NCBI GenBank assembly: GCA_023416335.1
Contig: JAEZHY010000212.1
Location: 1 to 11,691 of the forward strand
DNA from: Pseudomonadota bacterium
GTDB taxonomy: Bacteria; Desulfobacterota; Syntrophobacteria; Syntrophobacterales; Syntrophobacteraceae
Length of the DNA: 11,691 nucleotides
Direction of reading: 5' to 3'
Each line of letters opens with the position of its first letter. The first letter of the stretch is position 1. Positions 1-7,563 of the stretch are shown in pieces. Under the pieces are notes generated by a model. That model searched no databases and was not told the DNA's origin. It saw only the letters and a program-made list of their open reading frames with translations. The position numbers were made by a program, and so were the translations under genes.

Positions 1-1330
1 CCGAATGCCCATCGACTACATCCATATACGGCGAGAGTGTGACACCGAGCCGCCAGCCTTTCGCCGGATTCAGCAGGTTGTCGCTTGTGTCCCAGTTGAA
101 GTACCCGGCAAACGAGGCCAGGTCGAAACTTTCTTTCCTGCCGAGGGGGTCCGCCTCCATTTTCACCCGGGATACCCTGAATGCGGGGCCCAGGCCGAAG
201 CGCATGCCCTTGGCCAATTCCCGTTCCACGGATAGGGAGGTATTGAAGTTCTGGCTGGTAAACGCGTTGGTATCGTCATTTGCCAGGCGGCTGTCGATTG
301 CGAGAAGCTGGTCGTTACGCAAAAACTGAGGCTTTTTGAACAGGCCTTCTCCCGAGTAGCCAAAACCGGATGCCCCGGCCTGCAATTTTAGAGTTTCGCC
401 ACCACGCAGAAGGTTTCGGTTCTCCCATGCCGCCGTCGCCCCCGGACCCTGGTCGGTCTGGTAAGTTACCCCGCCGCTCATGCTCCGTTTGGCTCTCTCC
501 TTCAGTTGGATCACGATCGGGAGCCGCCCCGCTTCATCGAGGCCTTGAGCATGCTTGACCTCGACGAGCGAGAAGAGCCTGGTTTGTGCCAGTTTCTTTT
601 GCACCTCTTCCAGGAGATTGGAATTGAACCGGTCTCCCTCTTTCCAGGGGAGCAGTCCCTGGACGAATCTCTTTTCGACCGATTCGAGACCGCTGAAAGT
701 GGTGGGCCCAAAATGCGCCATCGGGCCGGGCATTACCGGGAAGGTAACGGATACGAGCTTTGTCGCGTGATCGACGACAACCCGTTCGTCCACCCGCGCA
801 AACGGAAATCCGAGCTTTTGCAGCAACAGGACGAGCTTATTGCGGGCGTCGATAATGTAATCGGCTTTGGCCGGCTCATTCAATTCAAGCCCGATATCCC
901 CGGCGGTTGGGAGTTTTACCGGCGACTCCGGTTCTGCCGATTTTGCTCTTTCTATGTCGATCGACTCGATGCGGTATAGCGGACCGGGTGAGACATTGAA
1001 GACAACCAGGGGAGGTTCCGTTTTCTCATCGATTGTCAGCTCGAGCTTCGCGTTATAGTAGCCCTCCGATCTCATGGCCTGGAGCATGTCGGGAATATCG
1101 GTACGGGCCCTGCGTTGGAGCAGGCTCAGGGTGGCCGGGGGCTTGTTTTTGAACGTCACCGTGTTGGAAACCGATTCCAGGATTTCGCGCAAGGATTTAT
1201 CCTCAACACCCCGAATGGCGACATCGTAGCTGACCACGCTGTCCCCGGCGGCGACCCCGGCCCACGCAAAAAGCACCACTGCTGCGAGGCCCAGAATGAG
1301 CCTTTTCAGGCAATGTTCTTTGCACCGCAT
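1..1330 (-). CDS. tamA: TamA-like Omp85 outer-membrane assembly protein (3' end cut by window)
   Basis: Reading the minus strand from the ATG at 1330 gives 443 uninterrupted codons running off the left edge. Residues 1-28 form a signal peptide (basic start, hydrophobic core LILGLAAVVLFAW, cleavage likely after VAA at 28) with no lipobox. Three POTRA-like units follow at about 31-115, 119-202 and 204-284; typical features are EGYYNAKLELTI (89-100), LGFPFARVDERVV (173-185) and TRLFSLVEV (250-258). From about 285 comes the amphipathic beta-barrel (surface antigen/D15 domain): GGVTYQTDQGPG, WENRNLLRGGE, FNWDTSDNLLNPAKGWRLG. The TamA assignment rests on this order, three POTRAs and the barrel signature. 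TamA inserts autotransporters and other barrel proteins into the outer membrane, usually with TamB, whose gene often follows and would lie left of this window. BamA is less likely because it normally has five POTRAs. An AGGGA sequence about 10 nt upstream supports the start. Confidence 0.88.
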   Translation of the reverse strand, partial: MRCKEHCLKRLILGLAAVVLFAWAGVAAGDSVVSYDVAIRGVEDKSLREILESVSNTVTFKNKPPATLSLLQRRARTDIPDMLQAMRSEGYYNAKLELTIDEKTEPPLVVFNVSPGPLYRIESIDIERAKSAEPESPVKLPTAGDIGLELNEPAKADYIIDARNKLVLLLQKLGFPFARVDERVVVDHATKLVSVTFPVMPGPMAHFGPTTFSGLESVEKRFVQGLLPWKEGDRFNSNLLEEVQKKLAQTRLFSLVEVKHAQGLDEAGRLPIVIQLKERAKRSMSGGVTYQTDQGPGATAAWENRNLLRGGETLKLQAGASGFGYSGEGLFKKPQFLRNDQLLAIDSRLANDDTNAFTSQNFNTSLSVERELAKGMRFGLGPAFRVSRVKMEADPLGRKESFDLASFAGYFNWDTSDNLLNPAKGWRLGVTLSPYMDVVDGHS

Positions 1331-1495
1331 CCCTGTGTTTTCCCTGGTGAAAATTCCATGAGACAAATTGGAGCGGCGTCCGTGCCGCCTTAAGAAACCA
1401 TGCGAACGAATATAATCATCATGCCCCTTATTTCCGCCGGTGCCAGATTGCATGTTTCCGGTTCCGGGACCGGCCGGGAGGGTACTCATCTAAAT

Positions 1496-1524
1496 TTGAG
1501 AAGGGGGTCTCTCCCTTTGATAAT
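1496..1524 (+). promoter_or_regulatory. Sigma-70-like promoter candidate for the chaperone operon
   Basis: TTGAGA at 1496-1501 and GATAAT at 1519-1524 are separated by exactly 17 bases and point towards the grpE-like gene. The spacer holds an inverted repeat (AAGGG at 1501-1505 and CCCTT at 1513-1517) that could be an operator. Transcription would start near 1531, leaving a leader of about 155 bases. This is a by-eye prediction only. Confidence 0.45.
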
Positions 1525-1600
1525 GTCTGAAATATCGCACTCTTCCATCGATTCTGCACAGAGACATATGCCGCTTCGGACTTTTGCCGGCGACCCCTGT

Positions 1601-1613
1601 GTGTTATAAACAC
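1601..1613. repeat. Small palindrome GTGTT-ATA-AACAC
   Basis: Five-base perfect inverted arms flank ATA, about 75 bases before the grpE-like start. The same bases include a TATAAA that could serve as a -10 element with TTGCCG at 1584-1589, although the 15-base spacer is short. It may be a regulator site or chance. Confidence 0.3.
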
Positions 1614-1686
1614 CTCTGTTCCAGACCCTTTATTAAAACCTGTATAAGAGTCCTGTCCTCTGTAAATGAGTTTTTGGGAGATAAAA

Positions 1687-2211
1687 GTGACTTTTTTGAA
1701 ATTCAAGTGGTTTCGAAAAAATACGGAGAAGAGTGATGCGGCCGGGAATCCGGTGCTGGAAGAAATTCAGGGCATCAGGAAGCTCCTTAGGAAACAATCG
1801 GTACTGATGGAGGAAGTCCGCAGGGAGCAGGAGGCCGCAGCAGCCGCGAAAAGCGGCCGGAGTATCGATTCCCTGACCGAGCTTTGCGATTCGGTTTTCT
1901 ACCTTCAGCGGGCATTCCGGCATCCCGGCTTCATGTCACGCGAGCATGCCCAGGTACTCGGAATGGTGATGAAGAGGCTGGAATTGTTTGCAGCTTCACT
2001 CGGTATTGAGATAATTCTTGACGAAGGGATCATTTTCGATCCGAAAATGCATGAAGCAGTGGAGAACCGCAGCCCCGGGTCGAATGCGCTGCAAGTGACC
2101 GAAGTGGTTCAACCCGGTTACATTCAGAACGGAAAAGTCATTCGCCCTGCAAGGGTGATTGTCGATGCACCGGAAGACGAACCGCTCATTTCCGAAGGGA
2201 CGGCATCATGA
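1687..2211 (+). CDS. grpE: GrpE-like nucleotide exchange factor
   Basis: The 174-residue product has the GrpE layout. A basic N-terminus leads into a predicted helix/coiled coil (about 23-55), a middle helical part, and a C-terminal head with FDPKMHEAVENR (117-128) and VQPGYIQNGKVIRPARVIV (141-159), which match the conserved GrpE head. GrpE dimers open the Hsp70 nucleotide pocket to release ADP. The start chosen is GTG 1687, because GGGAG at 1676-1680 sits 6 bases upstream; the in-frame ATG at 1666 has no ribosome site. The stop overlaps the Hsp70 start by 4 bp (ATGA), so the two are translationally coupled. The sequence between coiled coil and head is diverged from housekeeping GrpE, which fits a dedicated partner of the neighbouring Hsp70 rather than the main cellular copy. 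That last point is inference. Confidence 0.85.
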   Translation: MTFLKFKWFRKNTEKSDAAGNPVLEEIQGIRKLLRKQSVLMEEVRREQEAAAAAKSGRSIDSLTELCDSVFYLQRAFRHPGFMSREHAQVLGMVMKRLELFAASLGIEIILDEGIIFDPKMHEAVENRSPGSNALQVTEVVQPGYIQNGKVIRPARVIVDAPEDEPLISEGTAS

Positions 2212-3926
2212 GATCGATTGTCTGCGGCATAGATCTGGGGACCACCAACTCCGTTATCTCCTTTCTGAAGAATGGAGCCCCTACAGCGATCGAGGTCGAG
2301 GAAGGGTCGGCCATTCTGCCCTCGGCCGTGAGCTTCGACCTGGCAAAAGGCAGCTTTCAGGTTGGCAGGCAGGCGAAAAACCGCCGTGCTGCTTTCCCGG
2401 AACTCACAGTCACGTCGGTCAAAAGGTTAATGGGTAGAGAAACCACGGTTAGCGTCGGCGACTGGGATTCGTCGCCCGAGGAAATATCTTCGTACATTCT
2501 CAAGACCCTGGCCGAGCGTGCCTCTGAAGAACTGGGAGAAAGGATTGAAAAAGCAGTCGTCACCGTGCCCGCTTATTTCGACGATGCTCAGCGGAGGGCC
2601 ACGATCCGGGCAGGGGAGCTTGCGGGGCTGGAAGTTGTTCGCATCGTAAACGAGCCCACGGCCGCAGCCCTGGTGTACGATCACGTGCAGTCACCTGAAA
2701 ACGGTAATTCGCCTTATGTCCTGGTTTACGATCTCGGTGGGGGTACGTTCGACGTTTCCATCCTCGAAATCAAGGGAGAAATTAAAGAAGTCCTTGCTTC
2801 GGGCGGAGATACGTGCCTGGGAGGTGATGATTTCGACGAGCGGCTGGAGGAGTACCTGCTCGAGGTATTGAGGAACCGGCCTGGGGGAATAACAATCAAG
2901 GAGGACACCTCCTTGAAGGTGCGGCTGATGGATATTGCCGAGCGGGCCAAGATTGCCCTGTCAGACAGCCCCTATGTCCAAGTAAACGAAATAGCAGTAA
3001 CGATGTTGAACGGACAACCGGTCAATCTAGACCATGAAATTACCAGGGAGGAATTCCAGTCCCTTACGGAAGACCTGATCGAACGAACAAAGACCATCGT
3101 GATGAAGGCATTGGAGGATGCACACCTGGATCCGGGAGAAATCGGGAAGATTATCCTGGTCGGCGGCGCAACCAGGATGCCTGCCGTGCATGAAATGCTG
3201 TCCGATCTTTTCGAACAGCCCGTGGCACATTCTGTCGATCCGGACCTCTGTGTCGCTCTCGGAGCAGCTATCCAGGGCGGACTCATAACGGGGGATTCGG
3301 TCGGACAGATCCTGCTGGACGTGACCGCTCATTCTCTGGGCGTCAAGACCATCGATGCAATCGATCCCGACACGGGCGATGCCGACTATTTCTCCACGAT
3401 CATCCGGAGAAATACGCGAATTCCCGTCAGCCGCTCAGAGGTTTACTGGACGATAAGCGATCAACAAGCAGGGGTCGAGGTGGAGGTTTTCCAGGGCGAG
3501 AGCGTTTCCTGCGCGAAAAATACCCTCGTAGGGAGCTTCTTCTACCCACTCAAGCCGGCACCCGCTAAATCTCCGATAGTGGTTGAGTTTGCTTACGACA
3601 AAGAAGGGCTTGTGCGCATCTGCCTCGATCAGAAGGGTTGCGACAACCGGAAGGAAGTGACTCTGGACATTCGAAACCGGAAGGTCGACGATCGGGAGCT
3701 GAACGGATCGGCCGAATCCCCGGTCAATTACATCGCCGAGAAGGCCCGAAGACTTGCGGCAACAGCCGGATTGGATAAAGAACTGAGGGACGGAATTCTT
3801 CCGGTAATAGTGGAGTATGAAGCTGCCGTCCGCTCCGGAGAAGATGAAGACCGGGTGGACGAACTCGAAGACCAACTTCTGGAACTGATGGAGCAGATCG
3901 AGGAGGAACTGGAAGCCGGTGAGTAA
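2208..3926 (+). CDS. Compact Hsp70/DnaK-like chaperone
   Basis: The 572-residue product carries all three Hsp70 signatures: IDLGTTNS (8-15), VYDLGGGTFDVSIL (173-186) and IILVGGATRMPAVHEML (315-331). It also has VTVPAYFDDAQRRAT (118-132), VNEPTAAAL (147-155) and GGDTCLGGDDFDE (199-211), so the actin-like ATPase appears intact. The interdomain linker is seen as ILLDVTAHSLGVKT (368-381), followed by a beta substrate-binding domain to about 490 and a short acidic helical end (ELEDQLLELMEQIEEELEAGE). Bacterial DnaK is usually about 630-640 residues. Here the subdomain IB loop after KRLMGRE (72-78) is shortened, as is the C-terminal lid. It uses ATP to hold and release unfolded segments in the cytoplasm. 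The ATG overlaps the grpE-like stop, with AAGGGA just upstream. The flanking GrpE-like and J-like genes suggest a dedicated paralogue rather than the housekeeping dnaK. Confidence 0.92.
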   Translation: MRSIVCGIDLGTTNSVISFLKNGAPTAIEVEEGSAILPSAVSFDLAKGSFQVGRQAKNRRAAFPELTVTSVKRLMGRETTVSVGDWDSSPEEISSYILKTLAERASEELGERIEKAVVTVPAYFDDAQRRATIRAGELAGLEVVRIVNEPTAAALVYDHVQSPENGNSPYVLVYDLGGGTFDVSILEIKGEIKEVLASGGDTCLGGDDFDERLEEYLLEVLRNRPGGITIKEDTSLKVRLMDIAERAKIALSDSPYVQVNEIAVTMLNGQPVNLDHEITREEFQSLTEDLIERTKTIVMKALEDAHLDPGEIGKIILVGGATRMPAVHEMLSDLFEQPVAHSVDPDLCVALGAAIQGGLITGDSVGQILLDVTAHSLGVKTIDAIDPDTGDADYFSTIIRRNTRIPVSRSEVYWTISDQQAGVEVEVFQGESVSCAKNTLVGSFFYPLKPAPAKSPIVVEFAYDKEGLVRICLDQKGCDNRKEVTLDIRNRKVDDRELNGSAESPVNYIAEKARRLAATAGLDKELRDGILPVIVEYEAAVRSGEDEDRVDELEDQLLELMEQIEEELEAGE

Positions 3927-6024
3927 AAAGAAGCGCATTCGAAGAGACATCGAAAAACACTTTCGGCTCGGCCGCTACTGGGAGTTGCTGCGGCTCCTGG
4001 AAAGCGAGGAACTCCTTTCAGCCAATCCGAATGAATACAAAGAATCATGGAAAGCGGTAATCAGGGATGCCCTGAGACATCAGCTGAAATTCGATGAGTT
4101 TTGCCGGGAGATCGACACAGTCAAATCGCGACCCGAAGATCCAGGTTTTCGTTTTCTCATGCTTCTCAAGGGTTACATGGAAGGCAGCAATACCGCGGAC
4201 CAGGTAATCGAGCTGACGGGATTACCCCCGGATGCGGAAAAACTCAAATCCAATTTCGCCGCTTTCGTTTCTGCGTTTCAAAGCTCTGACAAGATACGGG
4301 CCGCTTTGAAGAAATTCATCCGGGAACCCGAAAAGATCACCGGCCGCCACTATGAGCAGCTTGCGAAAATGCTCCCCGTCAAACTGGGACGGGAGTTGGC
4401 CGGTTTGGGGATATTGATCTCGGAGGCACGGAATCTCAATCGTAAGAATGTCGCTTCCCGGGGATGGGATGGAATCAGTATCCCCGATGTGGCTGGACTC
4501 GATGACGACGTTGACTTTCACACCTCCCCAATCCCACCGGCCCTCACGGAAATCTTCGTACACCCCGTCGTACACAATGTCGCTCTCATGTGCCAACGCC
4601 TCGCTCCGGAGGCTACCACTAATCTTGCATCAGAGTTGCTCGGTTCAATGCCGTTCCTTCTCCCCCGGCTCGCGGGAGAAAAACTCCGGGAATTGGAACA
4701 AAGGTTGCCGGAAGTTCGCACCCGACCAGATACAGAAGAAGATGTAGATCGGGCTGATTACCTTGCCTGGAAAACGGACAAGCTGAGCCTGGAGGAAAAG
4801 CTGACTCTTCTGGCCAAAATGCGGATAAAAATCCGTGAGAGCCAGCCTGACGAGGTGGGGGGATGGGATGCCGATACTTTTGAAGATGAAGATGATTGGG
4901 AGGAGGAGGATGAGGATTTGCCCGGGGCGCCCAGTCTTGAAATACGGCGACGAGCGGCACAAATCCTGGCTCTCCATAGAAGTATCCTCGGCGATATCTC
5001 CGGGCGCCTTCTGACCTTGCCTCAGCGGGACAGAAAAGAACTGGTCCGCGTGATGGAGCCCATCCTCATGGAGGACCTGGACATTTTTCGAGACCTCATC
5101 GAAAATGCCCAGGACATAATGGACCTCCTGGACGCTTCCATGAGCGCCGACTGCGCCGGAGTTCGAATCGGTCTACTGACTCTTCTTATGGCTTCTCATT
5201 ACCGCAACGGCGACTTGCGAAGGCGAGCGGAAAGATATCTCGATCAGTTGGCTCCACCGACACAGCAGGACATGATCTGGCTCGCAAAAGAGGGGAATGA
5301 ATTCTTCTACCCGAAAGCAAGGTCGCTCAAATACCTTCTACTCCGGTACGGCCAGGAAAAGGATCTCCTGAAATTTTTCAGTTTGCAGCTCTGCCGTAAC
5401 CTGGAATTCTCATTCTACGAGAACCTGGTATTTTCCGATCTCTCGGCACTCGTACCCGGAGAAAAAGCCGCGGAACCACGGGAGCCGGGGATCTTGCGTC
5501 GCGAACTGGAAGCTCTTTCCGAATACAGGACGTTCGATGTCGTAAGGGATTTTCTGCGCTGTTACCCCAACAATTGTCTTACCATTGACGGACACCTGTG
5601 CTGGTATAATGCGATCCACGCTTCGTATGCCGAGGAAGGAGCGTGGGAGGTCATTTTGAGAGATCTCCAGCGCGGCACAAGTCTCGAAGAGGATATGGGC
5701 GGCTCGCTTGACGGCATGGATTCCATCGGCAAACTGGTCACCGATAGAGTGGAAGCCGCGCTGTTTTTCATGATGGAGCATTCCGGTGAAATTGCGAAGC
5801 TGCGTCTGGATATTCTGGAACCTATGCTGGATGAGCTGTCGAGATATATCAAGGTCCTCCGCGGGCATACGCCTATATTGATCCGCCTTGAAAAAACAAT
5901 AGTCGCGAGAGTTGAAGCCGGTGATGCCGCCGCCGGAGCCGCGATGGATAAGATCAGGCAAATCATGCAAAAGACGGCCAAAACCGGCGCCAGGAAACAC
6001 TCTAAACGGAAGCACAGAAGATGA
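3919..6024 (+). CDS. Unrecognised 701-residue helical protein of the Hsp70 operon
   Basis: I do not recognise a family. The start is GTG 3919, overlapping the Hsp70 stop by 8 bp, with AGGAGG at 3901-3906 as ribosome site. The composition is soluble and mostly helical, with no signal peptide or membrane segment. The N-terminus (MSKKKRIRRDIEKHF, then GRYWELLRLLE at 18-28) and later paired helices look like an alpha-solenoid or TPR-like scaffold, but no clear repeat unit is visible. Residues 321-334 are a very acidic patch (FEDEDDWEEEDEDL) that may be a linker dividing an N-terminal half (1-310) from a C-terminal half (338-690). The last 11 residues are strongly basic (ARKHSKRKHRR). The stop overlaps the next start by 4 bp (ATGA). 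Its fixed place between the Hsp70 and J-like genes suggests an adaptor, scaffold or client of this chaperone; that is inference from context only. Confidence 0.85.
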   Translation: MSKKKRIRRDIEKHFRLGRYWELLRLLESEELLSANPNEYKESWKAVIRDALRHQLKFDEFCREIDTVKSRPEDPGFRFLMLLKGYMEGSNTADQVIELTGLPPDAEKLKSNFAAFVSAFQSSDKIRAALKKFIREPEKITGRHYEQLAKMLPVKLGRELAGLGILISEARNLNRKNVASRGWDGISIPDVAGLDDDVDFHTSPIPPALTEIFVHPVVHNVALMCQRLAPEATTNLASELLGSMPFLLPRLAGEKLRELEQRLPEVRTRPDTEEDVDRADYLAWKTDKLSLEEKLTLLAKMRIKIRESQPDEVGGWDADTFEDEDDWEEEDEDLPGAPSLEIRRRAAQILALHRSILGDISGRLLTLPQRDRKELVRVMEPILMEDLDIFRDLIENAQDIMDLLDASMSADCAGVRIGLLTLLMASHYRNGDLRRRAERYLDQLAPPTQQDMIWLAKEGNEFFYPKARSLKYLLLRYGQEKDLLKFFSLQLCRNLEFSFYENLVFSDLSALVPGEKAAEPREPGILRRELEALSEYRTFDVVRDFLRCYPNNCLTIDGHLCWYNAIHASYAEEGAWEVILRDLQRGTSLEEDMGGSLDGMDSIGKLVTDRVEAALFFMMEHSGEIAKLRLDILEPMLDELSRYIKVLRGHTPILIRLEKTIVARVEAGDAAAGAAMDKIRQIMQKTAKTGARKHSKRKHRR

Positions 6025-6368
6025 CCCGAGAAGAAGCCCTAAGCAACTTGAATCTTTCCTCCGATGCCGCCCCCGAGGCAATCGAGAAGGCTTACCAGCG
6101 CCTTGTACGACGTTACCCGCCCGAGTTTAATCCGGACAAGTTTCGCATCATTGACGAGAGCTACCGGCTGTTGACTTCCCTGTCGGGGATGATAGAAAAA
6201 CTCTTGGCTCCAGCAATCGAGGATTCGAAAATGGATCCCGACCTCTTCCATTTTACTCCATCGGTTCCCGAAGAGTACCTCGACAAAGCTCTCGACGAGA
6301 TAAGAGCTGCCGCTCTGAGAGAGGCCCTGTGGAACTCGCCCGCTCGGAAAAATGTTAGTGATTCCTGA
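6021..6368 (+). CDS. J-domain-like co-chaperone with degenerate HPD motif
   Basis: This 115-residue protein begins with a J-domain pattern: EEALSNLNLSSDAAPEAIEK matches helix I and the loop, AYQRLVRRYP (24-33) matches helix II, and DKFRIIDESYRLLTS (39-53) matches helix III. The invariant His-Pro-Asp between helices II and III is replaced by Tyr-Pro-Pro-Glu (32-35), and the loop is short. Canonical J-domains use HPD to trigger Hsp70 ATP hydrolysis, so this protein may be a J-like binder that recruits without stimulating, or may be specific to the altered Hsp70 encoded upstream. No Gly/Phe region, zinc finger or DnaJ C-terminal domain follows. The remaining 60 residues are helical and acidic, with DPDLFHFTPSVPEEYLDKAL at 72-91. 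Its ATG overlaps the stop of the 701-residue gene. The J-like fold is a pattern-based call supported by the adjacent GrpE and Hsp70 genes. Confidence 0.72.
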   Translation: MTREEALSNLNLSSDAAPEAIEKAYQRLVRRYPPEFNPDKFRIIDESYRLLTSLSGMIEKLLAPAIEDSKMDPDLFHFTPSVPEEYLDKALDEIRAAALREALWNSPARKNVSDS

Positions 6369-6386
6369 TACTGGGTCAGGTCTCTC

Positions 6387-6408
6387 TGAACCGGTTCGAC
6401 CGTTTTTT
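6387..6408 (+). terminator. Weak intrinsic terminator after the chaperone operon
   Basis: CGGT (6392-6395) and ACCG (6399-6402) form a short GC stem with a 3-base loop, followed directly by six T residues (6403-6408). The adjacent palindrome GAACCGGTTC (6388-6397) can form a competing stem. It lies 19 bases after the J-like stop and between two convergent genes, the expected place. The stem is short, so strength is uncertain. Confidence 0.45.
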
Positions 6409-6417
6409 GAAGTGGCT

Positions 6418-7563
6418 TCAATTATGACGCGCGAGGGGACATCCGGGATCCGCGGCAAATGCATCGCCTTTTACCGCATAAGCCAGGCAGCGGAGCCCTC
6501 CCCGGCAGAGAGCGGCAAAAATGCAATCGGCACAGCCCCGGCTGATGCGCTTTTCATCTCGAAGCTTCTGAAATAACTTGCCTTTCTGATAAAGAACCGA
6601 GAGAGGTTCTTCCAGCACATTGCCGACACGGACCGGCATGCGCCGGCATGGGAGCAATTCTCCATCCGGCATGATGGTAATCAGAGAGTTCCCGGCCTGG
6701 CAGCTGTACGGATGCCCACCGGCCGCAAGAAATTGCAGGGCGCGGTGCATGGCGATTTCGGTCCCGGATCCTGCGCGTTTTCCTCGCGATGCGGTTTCCT
6801 GCATTATCCGCAGAAACTCGGCGGTCTCGGAAGGTGTAAGCAAATCCAGGTCGCTCCCGCTTCCATTCGGGATAAGGCGGTCGGCCCAGACACGGGTGAC
6901 CCCGAGCTTCTGTCCGATTTTGGCGACCTCGGGAAAATCACGAAAGTTCGCTTTGTGAGCGGTAAACGAAATCAGTGTCCTGATTCCCGCCTTCACGAGA
7001 TTATCTATTCCGGCAAGGGCGGCCCCATAGCTTCCAGGGCCGCGGATCTCATCGTGTCTACCCTCCGTGCCTTCAAGACTTATCTGCACGAAAGCCGGAC
7101 GAAGGGAGCGCAGTCTGGCGGCGGTCCCCTGGTCTATAACAGAACCGTTGGTAAGGACTGAAAAGTGGATCGAAGGCCTGAGACGGGAAATGGCCTCCAG
7201 CAGAGGGAAAAAATCCGCATGCAGAAGAGGCTCCCCACCTGTCAGGGTGATCTGTCCGGGGACCACCCGCCTCGCACGGTCCCCCTCCCGGCCGGGACTG
7301 CAGCCCCGGTTCCATGATTGCAGCATATCCGTAAATTGATGCAGGATGCCGAGCAGCGCTTCAAGGGACGGATCCGGGCGGGAGTAGCTCTCCTGGTAAC
7401 AGTGGGCGCACCGCAGATTGCACCTTTCCGTTATATGCCACTGAAGAAGTATGCTGGGCGGCCTGTACGCCGCTTCATCCGGAATTTCAAAAGTTCGGCT
7501 GCGGTCATATCCGTTACCGGGATCGGGCACACATGCTTCCAACGTTGGTTGCCTGACGGGCAT
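6418..7563 (-). CDS. Radical SAM/SPASM maturase-type enzyme
   Basis: The 381-residue product has the radical SAM cluster motif CNLRCAHC (C48, C52, C55), TGGEPLLH (108-115) and the usual LTNGS and QISLEG strands. The C-terminal SPASM-type domain has YSCQAGNSLITIMPDGELLPC (C288, C306), GCADCIFAALCRGGLRC (C344, C347, C353, C359) and DPGCP (C375), enough ligands for auxiliary iron-sulfur clusters. Enzymes of this class cleave SAM to a 5'-deoxyadenosyl radical and often modify ribosomal peptides or proteins at Cys, Gly or other residues. The start chosen is ATG 7563, whose A is also the last base of the upstream stop (TGATG); a TTG one codon earlier is possible. About 20 residues around 83-102 form a loop insertion before the TGGEP strand. 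The tight coupling to a Gly/Cys-tailed membrane protein makes that tail the leading substrate candidate; the actual reaction is unknown. Confidence 0.87.
   Translation of the reverse strand: MPVRQPTLEACVPDPGNGYDRSRTFEIPDEAAYRPPSILLQWHITERCNLRCAHCYQESYSRPDPSLEALLGILHQFTDMLQSWNRGCSPGREGDRARRVVPGQITLTGGEPLLHADFFPLLEAISRLRPSIHFSVLTNGSVIDQGTAARLRSLRPAFVQISLEGTEGRHDEIRGPGSYGAALAGIDNLVKAGIRTLISFTAHKANFRDFPEVAKIGQKLGVTRVWADRLIPNGSGSDLDLLTPSETAEFLRIMQETASRGKRAGSGTEIAMHRALQFLAAGGHPYSCQAGNSLITIMPDGELLPCRRMPVRVGNVLEEPLSVLYQKGKLFQKLRDEKRISRGCADCIFAALCRGGLRCLAYAVKGDAFAADPGCPLARHN

Larger units (their letters stand above)
1331..1686. promoter_or_regulatory. Divergent intergenic control region
   Basis: These 356 bases separate the leftward tamA-like gene from the rightward chaperone operon. 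I see no convincing gene in it. It holds a sigma-70-like promoter candidate for the chaperone genes, a second AT-rich TATAAA patch near 1605 and two short inverted repeats (1458-1473 and 1601-1613). No CIRCE element and no clear sigma-32 heat-shock promoter were found by eye. On the minus strand, TATATT around 1408-1413 could be a -10 element for tamA, but I found no good -35 partner. Confidence 0.6.

Noticed and set aside
506..979. Plus-strand open frame of 157 codons
   Set aside because: It lies opposite the tamA-like gene, whose minus-strand reading is continuous from signal peptide through POTRA units to barrel.
1666..1686. ATG 1666 as start of the grpE-like gene
   Set aside because: No ribosome site precedes it, whereas GTG 1687 has GGGAG six bases upstream.
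1331..1686. CIRCE or sigma-32 heat-shock element upstream of the chaperone genes
   Set aside because: Neither the TTAGCACTC/GAGTGCTAA arms nor a CTTGAA/CCCCAT pair at proper spacing was found.
5410..6081. Minus-strand open frame of 223 codons under the chaperone operon
   Set aside because: It is antisense to two overlapping operon genes, with no motif and no ribosome site seen.
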